Source of the DNA: Streptomyces stelliscabiei
Lineage (GTDB): Bacteria > Actinomycetota > Actinomycetes > Streptomycetales > Streptomycetaceae
NCBI RefSeq assembly: GCF_014873495.1
Contig: NZ_JADBGF010000001.1
Coordinates: 3,348,001 to 3,412,000 of the forward strand
Direction: 5' to 3'
DNA length: 64,000 nt
Shown here: piece by piece, positions 34,309 to 43,123 of the stretch
How the letters are laid out: the number at the start of each line of letters is the position of its first letter
Numbering within the stretch: position 1 is the first letter of the stretch
Program-made: the position numbers and the translations under genes
The notes under the pieces: generated by a model
Databases searched by the model: none
What the model saw: the letters and a program-made list of their open reading frames with translations, nothing else
Told to the model about the DNA's origin: nothing

Positions 34309-35453
34309 CACGACACCTCCATCTTCGGGGCCGCGTCGGCGGGCGCGGCGGCGGTCTTCGCCGGGGCCGCGGGCGGCGTGCCGCCGCCGGTCGCGCCGGG
34401 CTTGGAGCCGAACCGGGCGCCGAAGACCTTCGCGCGGAACTTCGGGGACTGGAGCAGGCAGACGACGATGACGACGGCGGCCTTGAAGACCAGGTTGGTC
34501 TGGGTGGGCACGCCGATCGTGTAGATCGTCGTGGTGAGGGTCTGGATGACCAGGGCGCCGACGACCGTGCCGCCGATGGAGAACCGGCCGCCCAGCAGCG
34601 AGGTGCCGCCGATCACCACGGCGAGGATCGCGTCCAGCTCGATCCACAGGCCGGCGTTGTTGCCGTCCGCGGCCGAGGTGTTGGAGCTGATCATCAGGCC
34701 CGCGATGCCCGCGCACAGGGCGCAGAAGACGTAGACCATGATCTTGATGCGCATGGAGCGGATGCCGACCAGACGGCTGGCCTCGGCGTTGCCGCCGACC
34801 GACTCGACGAGGAGGCCGAGGGCAGTCCTGCGGGTCAGGGCCACCGTGATGGCGACGACCGCCGCGACGACGAAGATCGAGAAGGGCAGCGTCAGCCAGT
34901 AGCCGCCGCCGATCAGCTTGTACGGCTCGCTGTTGATGGTGATGATCTGGCCGTCGGTGATCAGCTGGGCGACGCCCCGGCCGGCGACCATGATGATGAG
35001 GGTCGCGATGATGGGCTGGATGCCCATCCGGGCCACCAGGAAGCCGTTCCACAGGCCGCAGACCACGGCCGCCACCAGGCCGATGCCCATGGCCAGGAAG
35101 ACCCCCGACAGCGCGTTCTGGTCGGCCTGGTCGCTGATGTACGAGCAGGTCAGCGCGCCGGTGATGGCGACGACCGCGCCCACGGAGAGGTCGATGCCGC
35201 CGGTGGCGATGACCAGGGTCATGCCGACCGCCACCAGGATCAGGGGCGAGCCGAACAGCACGATCGAGACGAGGCTGCCGTAGAGGTGCCCGCCGGTCAT
35301 CTTGATCGCGAAGAAGTCGGGCGTGAAGGGGACGTTGACGAGCAGCAGGGCCACCAGGACCGCGACCGGCCAGAAGAGGTGGTGGTGCGTCAGCGCCCGC
35401 CAGCGGGCCGCCGTGCCGGTCGTGGCCGTCGTCGCCACGGGTGGGGTGCTCAC
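34308..35453 (-). CDS. ytfT: Sugar ABC transporter permease, YtfT-like
   Basis: 381 aa. It has the same permease family as its neighbour, with GMTLVIATGGIDLSVGAVVA (about residues 76-95) and IGGTSLLGGRFSIGGTVVGA near 290. The C-terminal tail of about 50 residues is basic then Ala/Pro-rich and cytoplasmic. Its GTG start overlaps the stop of the ATPase gene (35450-35453). It probably forms a heterodimeric channel with the YjfF-like protein. Confidence 0.9.
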   Translation of the reverse strand: MSTPPVATTATTGTAARWRALTHHHLFWPVAVLVALLLVNVPFTPDFFAIKMTGGHLYGSLVSIVLFGSPLILVAVGMTLVIATGGIDLSVGAVVAITGALTCSYISDQADQNALSGVFLAMGIGLVAAVVCGLWNGFLVARMGIQPIIATLIIMVAGRGVAQLITDGQIITINSEPYKLIGGGYWLTLPFSIFVVAAVVAITVALTRRTALGLLVESVGGNAEASRLVGIRSMRIKIMVYVFCALCAGIAGLMISSNTSAADGNNAGLWIELDAILAVVIGGTSLLGGRFSIGGTVVGALVIQTLTTTIYTIGVPTQTNLVFKAAVVIVVCLLQSPKFRAKVFGARFGSKPGATGGGTPPAAPAKTAAAPADAAPKMEVS

Positions 35454-36982
35454 TGGTGTTCTCCGCTCGCGATGGTCTCCAGGATCCGACTGGTGGTGAT
35501 CTCCGGCCCGTTGGTGAGCTTCGCCACCAGCTTGCGGTCGCGCAGCACGCCGATGGTGTGGCTGAGGCGCAGGACCTCCTCCAGCTCGGCCGCGATGTAG
35601 AGCACGGACATGCCGTCCTCGGAGAGGGACACCACGAGCTTCTGGATCTCGGCCTTGGCGCCGACGTCGATGCCGCGGGTGGGCTCGTCGAGGATCAGCA
35701 GCTTCGGCTGGGTGATCAGCCAGCGGGCGAGCAGCACCTTCTGCTGGTTGCCGCCGCTGAGCTGGCCGACGCGGGCCTCGGGGTTGGCGGGCCGGATGTC
35801 GAGGGCCTTGATGTACTTGGCGACCAGTTCGTCGCGCTGGGCGGCCGGGATGGGCCGGGTCCAGCCGCGGGACGCCTGGAGAGCCAGGATGATGTTCTCC
35901 CGGACCGTCAGATCGGGGACCAGGCCCTCGGCCTTGCGGTTCTCCGAGCAGAACGCGACCCCGGCGCCGATGGCGTCGTTCGGGGCGTGCATCGGGACCT
36001 GCTTGCCGCCCACGGTGACCTTGCCGCTGTCGGGCTGGTCGGCGCCGAAGAGCAGCCGGGCGAGTTCGGTGCGGCCGGAGCCGAGCAGTCCGGCGAGGCC
36101 CACGACCTCGCCCTTCTTGATGTCCAGGTCGAAGGGGGCGATCCCGCCCGTGCGGCCGAGTCCCTCGGCGTGCAGCAGGGTCTCGCCGACGTCGGCGTGC
36201 AGCTGCTGCTCGTGCAGTTCCTCCAGCTGGTCCAGGTCCTTGCCGATCATCAGCTGGATGAGGCCGACCTGGTCGAGTTCGCTGACCATGTGCTCGCCGA
36301 CGAGAGTGCCGTTGCGCAGGACGGTCATGCGGTCGCAGATCTCGTAGATCTGGTCGAGGAAGTGCGAGACGAAGAGGATCGCCACGCCGTCGTCCTTCAA
36401 CCGCCGCATCAGGCGGAAGAGTTCGAGGACCTCGTCGCGGTCGAGGCTGGACGTCGGCTCGTCGAGGACGAGGACCTTGGTGCCCTTGCCCTCCTCACCG
36501 CCGGTGCCCACCGACCGTACGATCGCGACCAGCTGCTGCACGGCCAGCGGGTACGAGGACAGCGGGGCCGTCACGTCGATGTCGAGGCCGAGCCGGTCGA
36601 CCAGCTCCGCGGCCTCCTGGCGCAGCCGCTTCCACTGGATGCGGCCGTAGCGGGTGGGTTCGCGGCCGATGAAGATGTTCTCCGCCACCGACAGGTTGGG
36701 GCAGAGGTTGACCTCCTGGTAGACCGTGTTGATCCCGGCCTGCTGCGCCTGCAGCGGGCTGGCGAACCGCACGGACTCGCCGTCGAGGGTGATCGTTCCG
36801 CCGTCCAGGGTGTAGACCCCGGTGAGCACCTTGATCAGGGTGGACTTGCCGGCGCCGTTCTCGCCCATCAGAGCGTGTATCTCGCCGGGGAAGAGCCGGA
36901 AGTCGACGCCCGACAGAGCCCGTACCCCCGGAAACTCTTTGACAATGCCCGTCATCTCCAGGACGGGCAGCGGCTCTGCCAT
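35450..36982 (-). CDS. ytfR: Sugar ABC transporter ATPase, YtfR-like (two ATPase domains)
   Basis: 510 aa, two fused nucleotide-binding domains as in RbsA/MglA/YtfR. The first has Walker [10 protein letters not shown] (about residues 41-49) and Walker B KVLVLDEPTSSLD; the second has signature [14 protein letters not shown] and Walker [15 protein letters not shown] (about 420-433) but a degenerate Walker A (GLLGSGRTE), normal for this class. ATG 36982 is chosen because AGGAG lies 7 nt upstream; two earlier ATG codons overlap that site. It powers the YtfT/YjfF permeases. Confidence 0.92.
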   Translation of the reverse strand: MAEPLPVLEMTGIVKEFPGVRALSGVDFRLFPGEIHALMGENGAGKSTLIKVLTGVYTLDGGTITLDGESVRFASPLQAQQAGINTVYQEVNLCPNLSVAENIFIGREPTRYGRIQWKRLRQEAAELVDRLGLDIDVTAPLSSYPLAVQQLVAIVRSVGTGGEEGKGTKVLVLDEPTSSLDRDEVLELFRLMRRLKDDGVAILFVSHFLDQIYEICDRMTVLRNGTLVGEHMVSELDQVGLIQLMIGKDLDQLEELHEQQLHADVGETLLHAEGLGRTGGIAPFDLDIKKGEVVGLAGLLGSGRTELARLLFGADQPDSGKVTVGGKQVPMHAPNDAIGAGVAFCSENRKAEGLVPDLTVRENIILALQASRGWTRPIPAAQRDELVAKYIKALDIRPANPEARVGQLSGGNQQKVLLARWLITQPKLLILDEPTRGIDVGAKAEIQKLVVSLSEDGMSVLYIAAELEEVLRLSHTIGVLRDRKLVAKLTNGPEITTSRILETIASGEHQ

Positions 36983-37082
36983 GGCAGCGCTCCTCATGGA
37001 ATTCATCGAAGTCGTCCAGGCCCGCAGGGAGCCCCGGGACCGGGGGGCCGGTCCGACGGGGACTCCCTGCCGGTGGGGTGGG

Positions 37083-38093
37083 TCAGTACTTGCGGGTGGG
37101 AAGGGCGTCCTTGGCCTGGTCCTGCATGAAGTCGCTCTCCTTGGTCTTGATCCAGCGCTCGACCTTCTCGCCGTTCTTGACCTTCTCCACGACCTCCATC
37201 AGCTGGGGGCCGAGCAGCGGGTTGCACTCCACGATGGCGTTGATCTTGCCCTCGGACATCGCGATGAAGCCGTCCTTCACGCCGTCGACCGTGACGATCA
37301 GGATGTCCTTGCCGGGCTTCTTGCCGGCCGCCTCGATGGCCTGGATGGCACCGATACCCATGTCGTCGTTGTGCGCGAACAGCACGTCGATGTCCGGGTT
37401 GGACTGCAGGAAGGCCGCCATGACCTGCTTGCCGCCGGCGCGGGTGAAGTCGCCGGTCTGGCTGACGACGATCTTCCAGTCGTCCTTGTGCTCGGCGTCC
37501 ATGACCTCCTTGAAGCCCTTGGCGCGCTCGATCGCGGGGGCGGCACCGGTGGTGCCCTCCAGCTGGGCGATCTTCACGTTGCCCTTGTGGCCGGCCTTCT
37601 CCAGGACCTTCTCCAGGATCTTGGCGGCGCGGCGGCCCTCGTCGGTGAAGTCGGAGCCGACCAGGGTGACGAACAGCGACTCGTCGGAGGTCTCGACGGA
37701 GCGGTCGGTCAGGACGACCGGGATCTTCTTGGCCTTGGCCTCCTTCAGCACCGCGTCCCAGCCGGTGACGACCACCGGGGAGAAGGCGATGACGTCCACG
37801 CCCTGGGTGATGTAGCTGCGGATCGCGGAGATCTGGTTCTCCTGCTTCTGCTGCGCGTCGGAGAACTTGAGGTTGTAACCCGCCTCCTTGGCCGCCGACT
37901 TCACCGAGTCGGTGTTGGCGCTGCGCCAGCCGCTCTCCGAGCCGACCTGGGAGAAGCCGAGGGTGATCTTCTTGCTGTCGCCACCGCCGGAGCCGGAGCC
38001 ACCGGAGGAGCTGTCCTCCTTGGCGCAGGCCGCGAGGCCCGTCGCAGCCGCCACTCCGACCGCCGCGGTGAGGAAGTTACGTCTGTTGAGCAT
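37083..38093 (-). CDS. ytfQ: Galactofuranose-type sugar-binding lipoprotein, YtfQ-like
   Basis: 336 aa. The N-terminus has twin arginines (NRRNFLTAAV) and a lipobox GLAAC (Cys23), so it is probably Tat-exported and lipid-anchored. The mature protein opens LGFSQVGSESGWRSANTDSV, closely like YtfQ, and keeps ADAQQKQENQI-type, AFSPVVVTGWD and FAHNDDMGIGAI segments that form its sugar site. First gene of the transporter operon after lacI. The likely ligand is a furanose sugar such as galactofuranose or arabinofuranose; it is inferred from family only. Confidence 0.9.
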   Translation of the reverse strand: MLNRRNFLTAAVGVAAATGLAACAKEDSSSGGSGSGGGDSKKITLGFSQVGSESGWRSANTDSVKSAAKEAGYNLKFSDAQQKQENQISAIRSYITQGVDVIAFSPVVVTGWDAVLKEAKAKKIPVVLTDRSVETSDESLFVTLVGSDFTDEGRRAAKILEKVLEKAGHKGNVKIAQLEGTTGAAPAIERAKGFKEVMDAEHKDDWKIVVSQTGDFTRAGGKQVMAAFLQSNPDIDVLFAHNDDMGIGAIQAIEAAGKKPGKDILIVTVDGVKDGFIAMSEGKINAIVECNPLLGPQLMEVVEKVKNGEKVERWIKTKESDFMQDQAKDALPTRKY

Positions 38094-38179
38094 GTCTTCT
38101 CCTTTGAAGAGCCGGTCCGGGAACGGACCGTTGGTACTCGTGGTGGACCGGCCGCACTGCGTCCAACCTGTCGATCATT

Positions 38180-38188
38180 GTTCGAAAT
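38180..38188 (-). promoter_or_regulatory. ATTTCGAAC motif upstream of ytfQ-like gene
   Basis: GTTCGAAAT on the plus strand, 87 bp before the binding-protein start. The same 9-mer occurs before the dehydratase gene and, one base different, before the U32-like gene. Outer CATT/AATG arms make this copy partly palindromic. Confidence 0.5.
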
Positions 38189-38235
38189 GTCGGCCACACT
38201 GAGGGATGAAAAGCGTTCGGTCGTTCGATGCCGCG

Positions 38236-39270
38236 TCAGCCCGGCGGGGGCAGGTACGGGAAGGTGCTGGCGCGGACGACGAGTTGGGGTTCGATGGCGA
38301 TGGAGGACGGTCCGGCGGGGGGCCGCCCCTCGATCAGGTCGAGCAGCAGGGCGATGCTCCGCTGGCCCACCGTCGCGAAGTCCTGCCGGACGGTGGTGAG
38401 CGGTGGGGCGAAGAACTCCGACTCCGGGATGTCGTCGAAGCCGACCACCGCCACGTCCTGCGGCGTGCGTACGCCCGCCTCCCGCAGCGCGCGCAACACC
38501 CCCAGCGCCATCTGGTCGTTGGCGACGAAGACCGCGGTCAGCCCCCGGCCCACCCAGCCGGCCAGTTCCTGGCCCGCCCGGTAGCCCGACAGCGGGCTCC
38601 AGTCCCCGCGCAACGGCTGCGGCGGTTCGATGCCCGCCTCTTCGAGGGTGGCCCGCCAGCCGGCGGTCCGGTCCGCCGCCTCCTGCCAGTCCTCGGGTCC
38701 GGCGAGGTGCCAGACCTTGCGGTGCCCCGCGGCGAGCAGATGGCCGGTGGCCAGCCGCGCGCCCAGTTCCTGGTCCACGTTGACGCTGGGGACCTCCGAG
38801 CCCGAGCCGGTGCCCACGGCCACCACCGGGGAGGGGAGCCGTAGTTCGGCGAGGGCCGCGACCGCCGACCGCTGCGGGGCGAGAGCGATCACTCCGTCCA
38901 CGCCGCCGTCGCTGAGGCGGTCGACCGCCTCGGAGAGTGTCTCCACGGTCAGTTCGCGCAGACTGACCGTCGAGACGAGGTACCCCTCGGCCAGGGCCGC
39001 CTCCTCCAGCGCGAACAGCGTGCTGGCCGGCCCGTAGAGCGTGGTGTTGGAGGCGACCACGCCCAGCGTCTGGGTGCGCCGGGTCACCAGGGCCCGTGCG
39101 GAGGAGTTGCGACGGTAGCCCATCTCCTCGATCGCGCGCTGCACCCTGGTCCGGGTCTCGTCCCGCACGTTGGGGTGGTCCCCCAGGACGCGCGAGACGG
39201 TCTGGTGGGAGACACCGGCCTGACGTGCCACGTCGGCCATGGTGGGCGGCCGGAGCTGCGAGTAAGTCAC
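38236..39270 (-). CDS. LacI family repressor of the sugar-transport operon
   Basis: 344 aa. The LacI headpiece is at the N-terminus (TMADVARQAGVSHQTVSRVL, about residues 10-29, with the hinge MGYRRNSSARAL) followed by the periplasmic-binding-protein-like core with VNVDQELGARLATGHLLAAG. GTG 39270 has GAGGAGG 8 nt upstream; the longer frame to 39417 begins in non-coding sequence. It lies 142 bp upstream of the ytfQ-like gene in the same orientation. A lac-operator-like site 264 bp upstream of its start suggests autoregulation. Confidence 0.92.
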   Translation of the reverse strand: MTYSQLRPPTMADVARQAGVSHQTVSRVLGDHPNVRDETRTRVQRAIEEMGYRRNSSARALVTRRTQTLGVVASNTTLYGPASTLFALEEAALAEGYLVSTVSLRELTVETLSEAVDRLSDGGVDGVIALAPQRSAVAALAELRLPSPVVAVGTGSGSEVPSVNVDQELGARLATGHLLAAGHRKVWHLAGPEDWQEAADRTAGWRATLEEAGIEPPQPLRGDWSPLSGYRAGQELAGWVGRGLTAVFVANDQMALGVLRALREAGVRTPQDVAVVGFDDIPESEFFAPPLTTVRQDFATVGQRSIALLLDLIEGRPPAGPSSIAIEPQLVVRASTFPYLPPPG

Positions 39271-39533
39271 GGCCACACCTCCTCGGCGGTCGACGGTGGA
39301 CGGGGTCCTGTGCTGCGGGTGGTTCGGTGCTGCGGGTAAGTCCTGTGGTGGCGACGGTTCCCGCGCCACGGACGGGCCCTGTGCGGCGGGCGGATGGTTC
39401 CGCGCCGTCGGCTTCACGCCGGGGTCCCGGAAAACCCCAGGTCAGCCGCGGGTAATGCGAGTTGGGACGGTGCCGGCAAGACGCTCGTACCTCCTCGGAT
39501 GCCCTGGGGCGTCGACTGGTGAATGCGGAGGTC

Positions 39534-39551
39534 ATTGTGAGCGCTAACAAT
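39534..39551. promoter_or_regulatory. lac-operator-like dyad upstream of lacI-family gene
   Basis: ATTGTGAGCGCTAACAAT is a palindrome with one mismatched pair centred on GCGC. It is nearly the symmetric E. coli lac operator core and fits a LacI-family protein with a central CG contact. Confidence 0.65.
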
Positions 39552-39646
39552 TCATGCCGGTCAAGAGGGCTGCGTCAGGGAAGTCGTTACGGTTGCGTAA
39601 CGCGACCGTCCGCGGGGCCCTCGGAGAGGGCGGCCGGGGCATGCCG

Positions 39647-39680
39647 GAGCCCCCGGGCACGGACTCCAACCCGGGGGCTC
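39647..39680 (-). terminator. 11-bp hairpin after SCO2400-family gene
   Basis: GAGCCCCCGGG (39647-39657) is perfectly complementary to 39670-39680, just past the stop of the leftward gene at 39698. The remaining gap between 39271 and 39697 holds the LacI-type site but no gene. Confidence 0.7.
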
Positions 39681-39697
39681 TGACCTGCACGTTCTCC

Positions 39698-40549
39698 CTA
39701 CGAGCACCACCACAGGAACTGCTTGCACGTCGCCGAGGGACTGGGTTGCGGGGCGGTTTCGTCCGCGGTCGGTTCGGCGGTCGGGTCGTCGGCGTCCTCG
39801 GGGTCCGGGGTCGGATTTCCGGCCGGAGGGGCGGGGCTCACCGTCGCGTTGGACGCCGAGCGGTCCGCAGGCTTGTCGTCGTCCTCATCGGCGTCCTCGT
39901 CCTTGGATTTTCCCGACTCGGAGGCGGACGGAGAGGGCGACTTGTCCGGCTTCTTCCTGCCCTTCTCGGTGTCGGCCGGCCCGACCGGACCCTCGCCGGC
40001 CTCCTCGGCGCCGTCCGCCGAGGCCGACGGGGAGGCGTCGGAGACGTCGTCGACGGAGGCCGCGCGCGGCTCCTTCGGCGGCGCCTCCATGCCTAGTTCA
40101 GCGAGGCTCAGTCCGCCGGCGGCGAGCAGCAGACCGGCCCCGACCATCAGCACCCGCCGACGTCGGCGCCGGTGCGCGGCGGCCTTGCGGTCCCGCCGTC
40201 CGGCTCGCGCGTCCCGCCCGCGGCCACGCCCCCGGGACCGGCCGGGAGGCCCGTCGGCCTCCGGGTCGTCACCCTCGGTGACCTGCTCGGACGCGCCGGC
40301 GTGTCCGTCCACGTCCGGGGCCTGCCGCGCGGCACGCGCACCGCGACCGCGGCCCCGGGCGCGGCGTCCGCCCGGACTCACGGGGGCGGCTTCGGCGTGC
40401 CCGAAAGGACTCTCGTGCGGGTCCGCGGTCGTGTCGTCCCCGGCGGACAGGGCGTCCGGATGGGTGCGGCACTCTTCGGCCGACGCGCCGCACCCCGAGC
40501 AGGAGAGGGCGCCATTGAGGTGCCGTTGGCACGGGTGGCAGTAATCCAT
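39698..40549 (-). CDS. SCO2400-family zinc-ribbon membrane protein
   Basis: 283 aa. The first 22 residues carry a zinc-ribbon-like CHPC...CSGCG cluster, followed by a Gly/Arg-rich basic stretch, one transmembrane helix (RRVLMVGAGLLLAAGGLSLAEL, about 133-153) and a Ser/Pro/Asp-rich extracellular linker ending in the short motif CKQFLWWCS. This architecture matches the Streptomyces SCO2400 family. Function unknown. The two end Cys of CKQFLWWC could form a disulfide. It separates the two sugar gene groups. Confidence 0.8.
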   Translation of the reverse strand: MDYCHPCQRHLNGALSCSGCGASAEECRTHPDALSAGDDTTADPHESPFGHAEAAPVSPGGRRARGRGRGARAARQAPDVDGHAGASEQVTEGDDPEADGPPGRSRGRGRGRDARAGRRDRKAAAHRRRRRRVLMVGAGLLLAAGGLSLAELGMEAPPKEPRAASVDDVSDASPSASADGAEEAGEGPVGPADTEKGRKKPDKSPSPSASESGKSKDEDADEDDDKPADRSASNATVSPAPPAGNPTPDPEDADDPTAEPTADETAPQPSPSATCKQFLWWCS

Positions 40550-40754
40550 GACGCCGGAAGATTATGTTCCGCACCGGTGACGTTCCCGGGTGGGCCCGTG
40601 AAAGTTGTGTAGGAACCTCGTGGACCGGGGTGTCGCGGCGAGATGATCGGCCCTATTTGCCCGCTGTCCGCGCCTTCGGCCCCCTCGACCCGGAACCGTT
40701 GTGCGTTCGACCCATTGACACTCAGACCGGGTCGTCCTTACTGTCGCGATCAGC

Positions 40755-40782
40755 ATTTCGAACGAGCGACGAAATTTCGAAC
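40755..40782 (+). promoter_or_regulatory. Paired ATTTCGAAC motifs upstream of dehydratase gene
   Basis: Exact copies at 40755-40763 and 40774-40782 are 19 bp apart on the same strand, ending 24 bp before the GTG start. The spacing of about two helical turns fits a dimer pair on one DNA face. Confidence 0.6.
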
Positions 40783-40806
40783 AGACCACAAAGGACAGGG
40801 AGTACC

Positions 40807-41964
40807 GTGCGCATCACGGGAATCAGCACGCACGTGGTCGGGACGCCGTGGCGGAACCTGACCTACGTACAGGTGCACACCGACGAGGGGCTCACCGGCG
40901 TCGGCGAGACCCGCATGCTGGGCCACACCGACGCGCTGCTCGGCTATCTGCACGAGGCACAGACCAATCACATTCTCGGGTCGGACCCGTTCGCTGTCGA
41001 GGACCTCGTCAAGCGGATGAAGTACGGCGACTACGGCCGGGCCGGCGAGATCGTGATGTCGGGCATCGCCGTCATCGAGATGGCCTGCTGGGACATCAAG
41101 GGCAAGGCCCTCGGCGTGCCCGTCTGGCAGCTGCTGGGCGGCAAGGTCACCGACAAGGTCAAGGCGTACGCCAACGGCTGGTACACCACCGAGCGCACAC
41201 CGGAGGCTTACCACAAGGCGGCGCAGGGCGTCATGGAGCGCGGCTACAAGGCGCTCAAGATCGACCCCTTCGGGACCGGCCACTTCGAGCTGGACCACGA
41301 GCAGAGCCTGTACGCCGTCTCGCTGATCGAGGCCGTGCGCGACGCCATCGGCCCGGACGCCGAGCTGATGCTGGAGATGCACGGCCGGTTCTCGCCCTCC
41401 ACCGCCGTCCGTCTCGCCAAGGACCTGGCGCCCTTCAAGCCCGCGTGGCTGGAGGAGCCGTGCCCGCCGGAGAACCTGAAGGCGCTGGAGAAGGTCGCCG
41501 CCAAGGTCGACATCCCGGTGGCCACGGGTGAGCGCATCCACGACCGGATCGAGTTCCGGGAGCTCTTCGAGAGCCAGGCCGTGGACATCATCCAGCCCGA
41601 CGTCGGCCACATCGGCGGCATCTGGGAGACCCGCAAGCTGGCCGCCACCGCCGAGACCCACTACACGCTGGTCGCGCCGCACAACGTGGGCGGTCCGGTG
41701 CTGACGGCGGCCTCGCTGCAGGTGGGCTTCACCGCCCCGAACTTCAAGATCCTTGAGCACTTCAACGACTTCGCGGACGCGGAGATCAAGAAGGTCGTCT
41801 CGGGGGCCCCGGAGGTCGTGGACGGCTACTTCCACCTGTCCGACAAGCCCGGCCTCGGCGTCGAGCTGGACGTGGACGCGGCGGCGGAGTTCCCGCAGCA
41901 GCAGGCCCGCTTCGACCTCTGGGCCGAGGGCTGGGAGCAGCGCAAGCCCAAGGGCAGCCAGTGA
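40807..41964 (+). CDS. Mandelate racemase/enolase-superfamily sugar-acid dehydratase
   Basis: 385 aa. The enolase-superfamily barrel shows ALKIDPFG (Lys at about 155), the metal ligands Asp/Glu in MLEMHGRFSPS (about 196-200), EEPCPPEN (about 221), and ATGERIHDR (about 247), then a His in VAPHNVGGP (about 297) as general acid. This set is typical of galactonate/gluconate-type dehydratases, which remove water from an aldonic acid to give a 2-keto-3-deoxy acid. The GTG start has an AGGGAG site. It overlaps the dehydrogenase gene by four bases, so the two products probably act in one pathway. Exact substrate unknown. Confidence 0.88.
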   Translation: MRITGISTHVVGTPWRNLTYVQVHTDEGLTGVGETRMLGHTDALLGYLHEAQTNHILGSDPFAVEDLVKRMKYGDYGRAGEIVMSGIAVIEMACWDIKGKALGVPVWQLLGGKVTDKVKAYANGWYTTERTPEAYHKAAQGVMERGYKALKIDPFGTGHFELDHEQSLYAVSLIEAVRDAIGPDAELMLEMHGRFSPSTAVRLAKDLAPFKPAWLEEPCPPENLKALEKVAAKVDIPVATGERIHDRIEFRELFESQAVDIIQPDVGHIGGIWETRKLAATAETHYTLVAPHNVGGPVLTAASLQVGFTAPNFKILEHFNDFADAEIKKVVSGAPEVVDGYFHLSDKPGLGVELDVDAAAEFPQQQARFDLWAEGWEQRKPKGSQ

Positions 41965-43001
41965 CCGCCTCGCCCGACGCGGCCGACGCCGGTTCACCGG
42001 CCACCGCCGTCGTCATCGAGGCACCGGGCGAGCACCGGCTGGTGCCGCACGAGCCCCGGCAGCCGGCGGCCGGCGAGGCCCTGGTCCGGGTGCACGCCTC
42101 CGGGATCTGCGGCAGCGACCGCGAGGTCTTCCAGGGCAACAGGCCGGAGGGGTACGTCCGTTACCCCCTCACACCGGGCCACGAGTGGTCCGGGACGGTC
42201 ACGGCGGTCGGTGACGGTGTTCCTTCAAGTCTTGTAGGCCGTAAGGTCGTTGGCGAGGGCTTCCGGAACTGCCAGGTGTGCGACCGCTGTCACGCGGGCG
42301 AGACCACGCTGTGCTCGGCGGGGTACGAGGAGACCGGGTTCACCCAGCCCGGCGCGATGGCCACGACCCTCACCCTCCCCGCCCGCCTGCTGCACGTCCT
42401 CCCGGACGACGCGGACCTGTCGGCGGCGGCGCTGCTGGAGCCGGCCGCGTGCATCGCGGCCGCCGCGCTCAAGGCGAACGCCGTCCCTGGCGAGCGGGTG
42501 GCCGTGGTCGGCACGGGAACGCTCGGCATGTTCGCCGTTCAGTTCCTGAAGGCGGCGTCCCCGGCCGAGCTGCTCGTCGTGGGCACCCGGCCGGACCGGG
42601 CGGAGCTGTCGAAGCGGTTCGGGGCCACGGACTTCCGTACCAAGGACCAGGAACTGCCGGGCGACTTCGACGTCGTCATCGAGACCGCCGGGTCCGCGGA
42701 CGCGGCGCGCACCGCCGCCGCCCTGCTGCGGCGCGGCGGGCGGCTGGTACTGACCGGCATCCCGGCGGCGGGCGCGGACGGGCTCGACCCGACCGATCTC
42801 GTCGTACGGCAGCTGGAGGTGCACACGGTGTTCGGTGCGGCGCCGGACGCCTGGGCCCACACCGTGCGGGTCTTCGGGGCCGGGCTGCTGGACCCGCTGC
42901 CGCTCGTCACGCACGAGCTGCCGCTGGAGCAGTTCCCGCAGGCCATCGAGCTGGTGGGGTCCGGCGACCCGACCGTCGGAAAGGTCCTGCTGCGGCCATG
43001 A
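41961..43001 (+). CDS. Zinc-dependent alcohol/sugar dehydrogenase
   Basis: 346 aa, medium-chain dehydrogenase with catalytic zinc: ligands in ASGICGSDREVF (Cys about 39) and GHEWSGTV (His-Glu about 68-69). The Rossmann motif VVGTGTLGMFAVQFLKAA is at about 175-192. The usual four-Cys structural zinc loop is reduced (NCQVCDRCHAGETTLC keeps the Cys residues). The GTG start overlaps the dehydratase stop (41961-41964). It probably oxidises a sugar or sugar acid with NAD(P)+ in the same route as the dehydratase. Confidence 0.9.
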   Translation: MTASPDAADAGSPATAVVIEAPGEHRLVPHEPRQPAAGEALVRVHASGICGSDREVFQGNRPEGYVRYPLTPGHEWSGTVTAVGDGVPSSLVGRKVVGEGFRNCQVCDRCHAGETTLCSAGYEETGFTQPGAMATTLTLPARLLHVLPDDADLSAAALLEPAACIAAAALKANAVPGERVAVVGTGTLGMFAVQFLKAASPAELLVVGTRPDRAELSKRFGATDFRTKDQELPGDFDVVIETAGSADAARTAAALLRRGGRLVLTGIPAAGADGLDPTDLVVRQLEVHTVFGAAPDAWAHTVRVFGAGLLDPLPLVTHELPLEQFPQAIELVGSGDPTVGKVLLRP

Positions 43002-43100
43002 CACACCCCTGAGCCGTGCGCCGGTGCGGGGTACCTGACGACTTCGCACCGGCGCACACCCAAGAGCTTTGTGCACCAAGAGCCGCGAACCTTGTCCGAA

Positions 43101-43109
43101 ATATCGAAC
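43101..43109 (+). promoter_or_regulatory. ATATCGAAC motif upstream of U32-like gene
   Basis: It differs from ATTTCGAAC at one base and lies 15 bp before the GTG start, between the promoter region and the ribosome site, where a bound repressor would block expression. Confidence 0.45.
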
Positions 43110-43123
43110 ATGAAGGACAGCTT

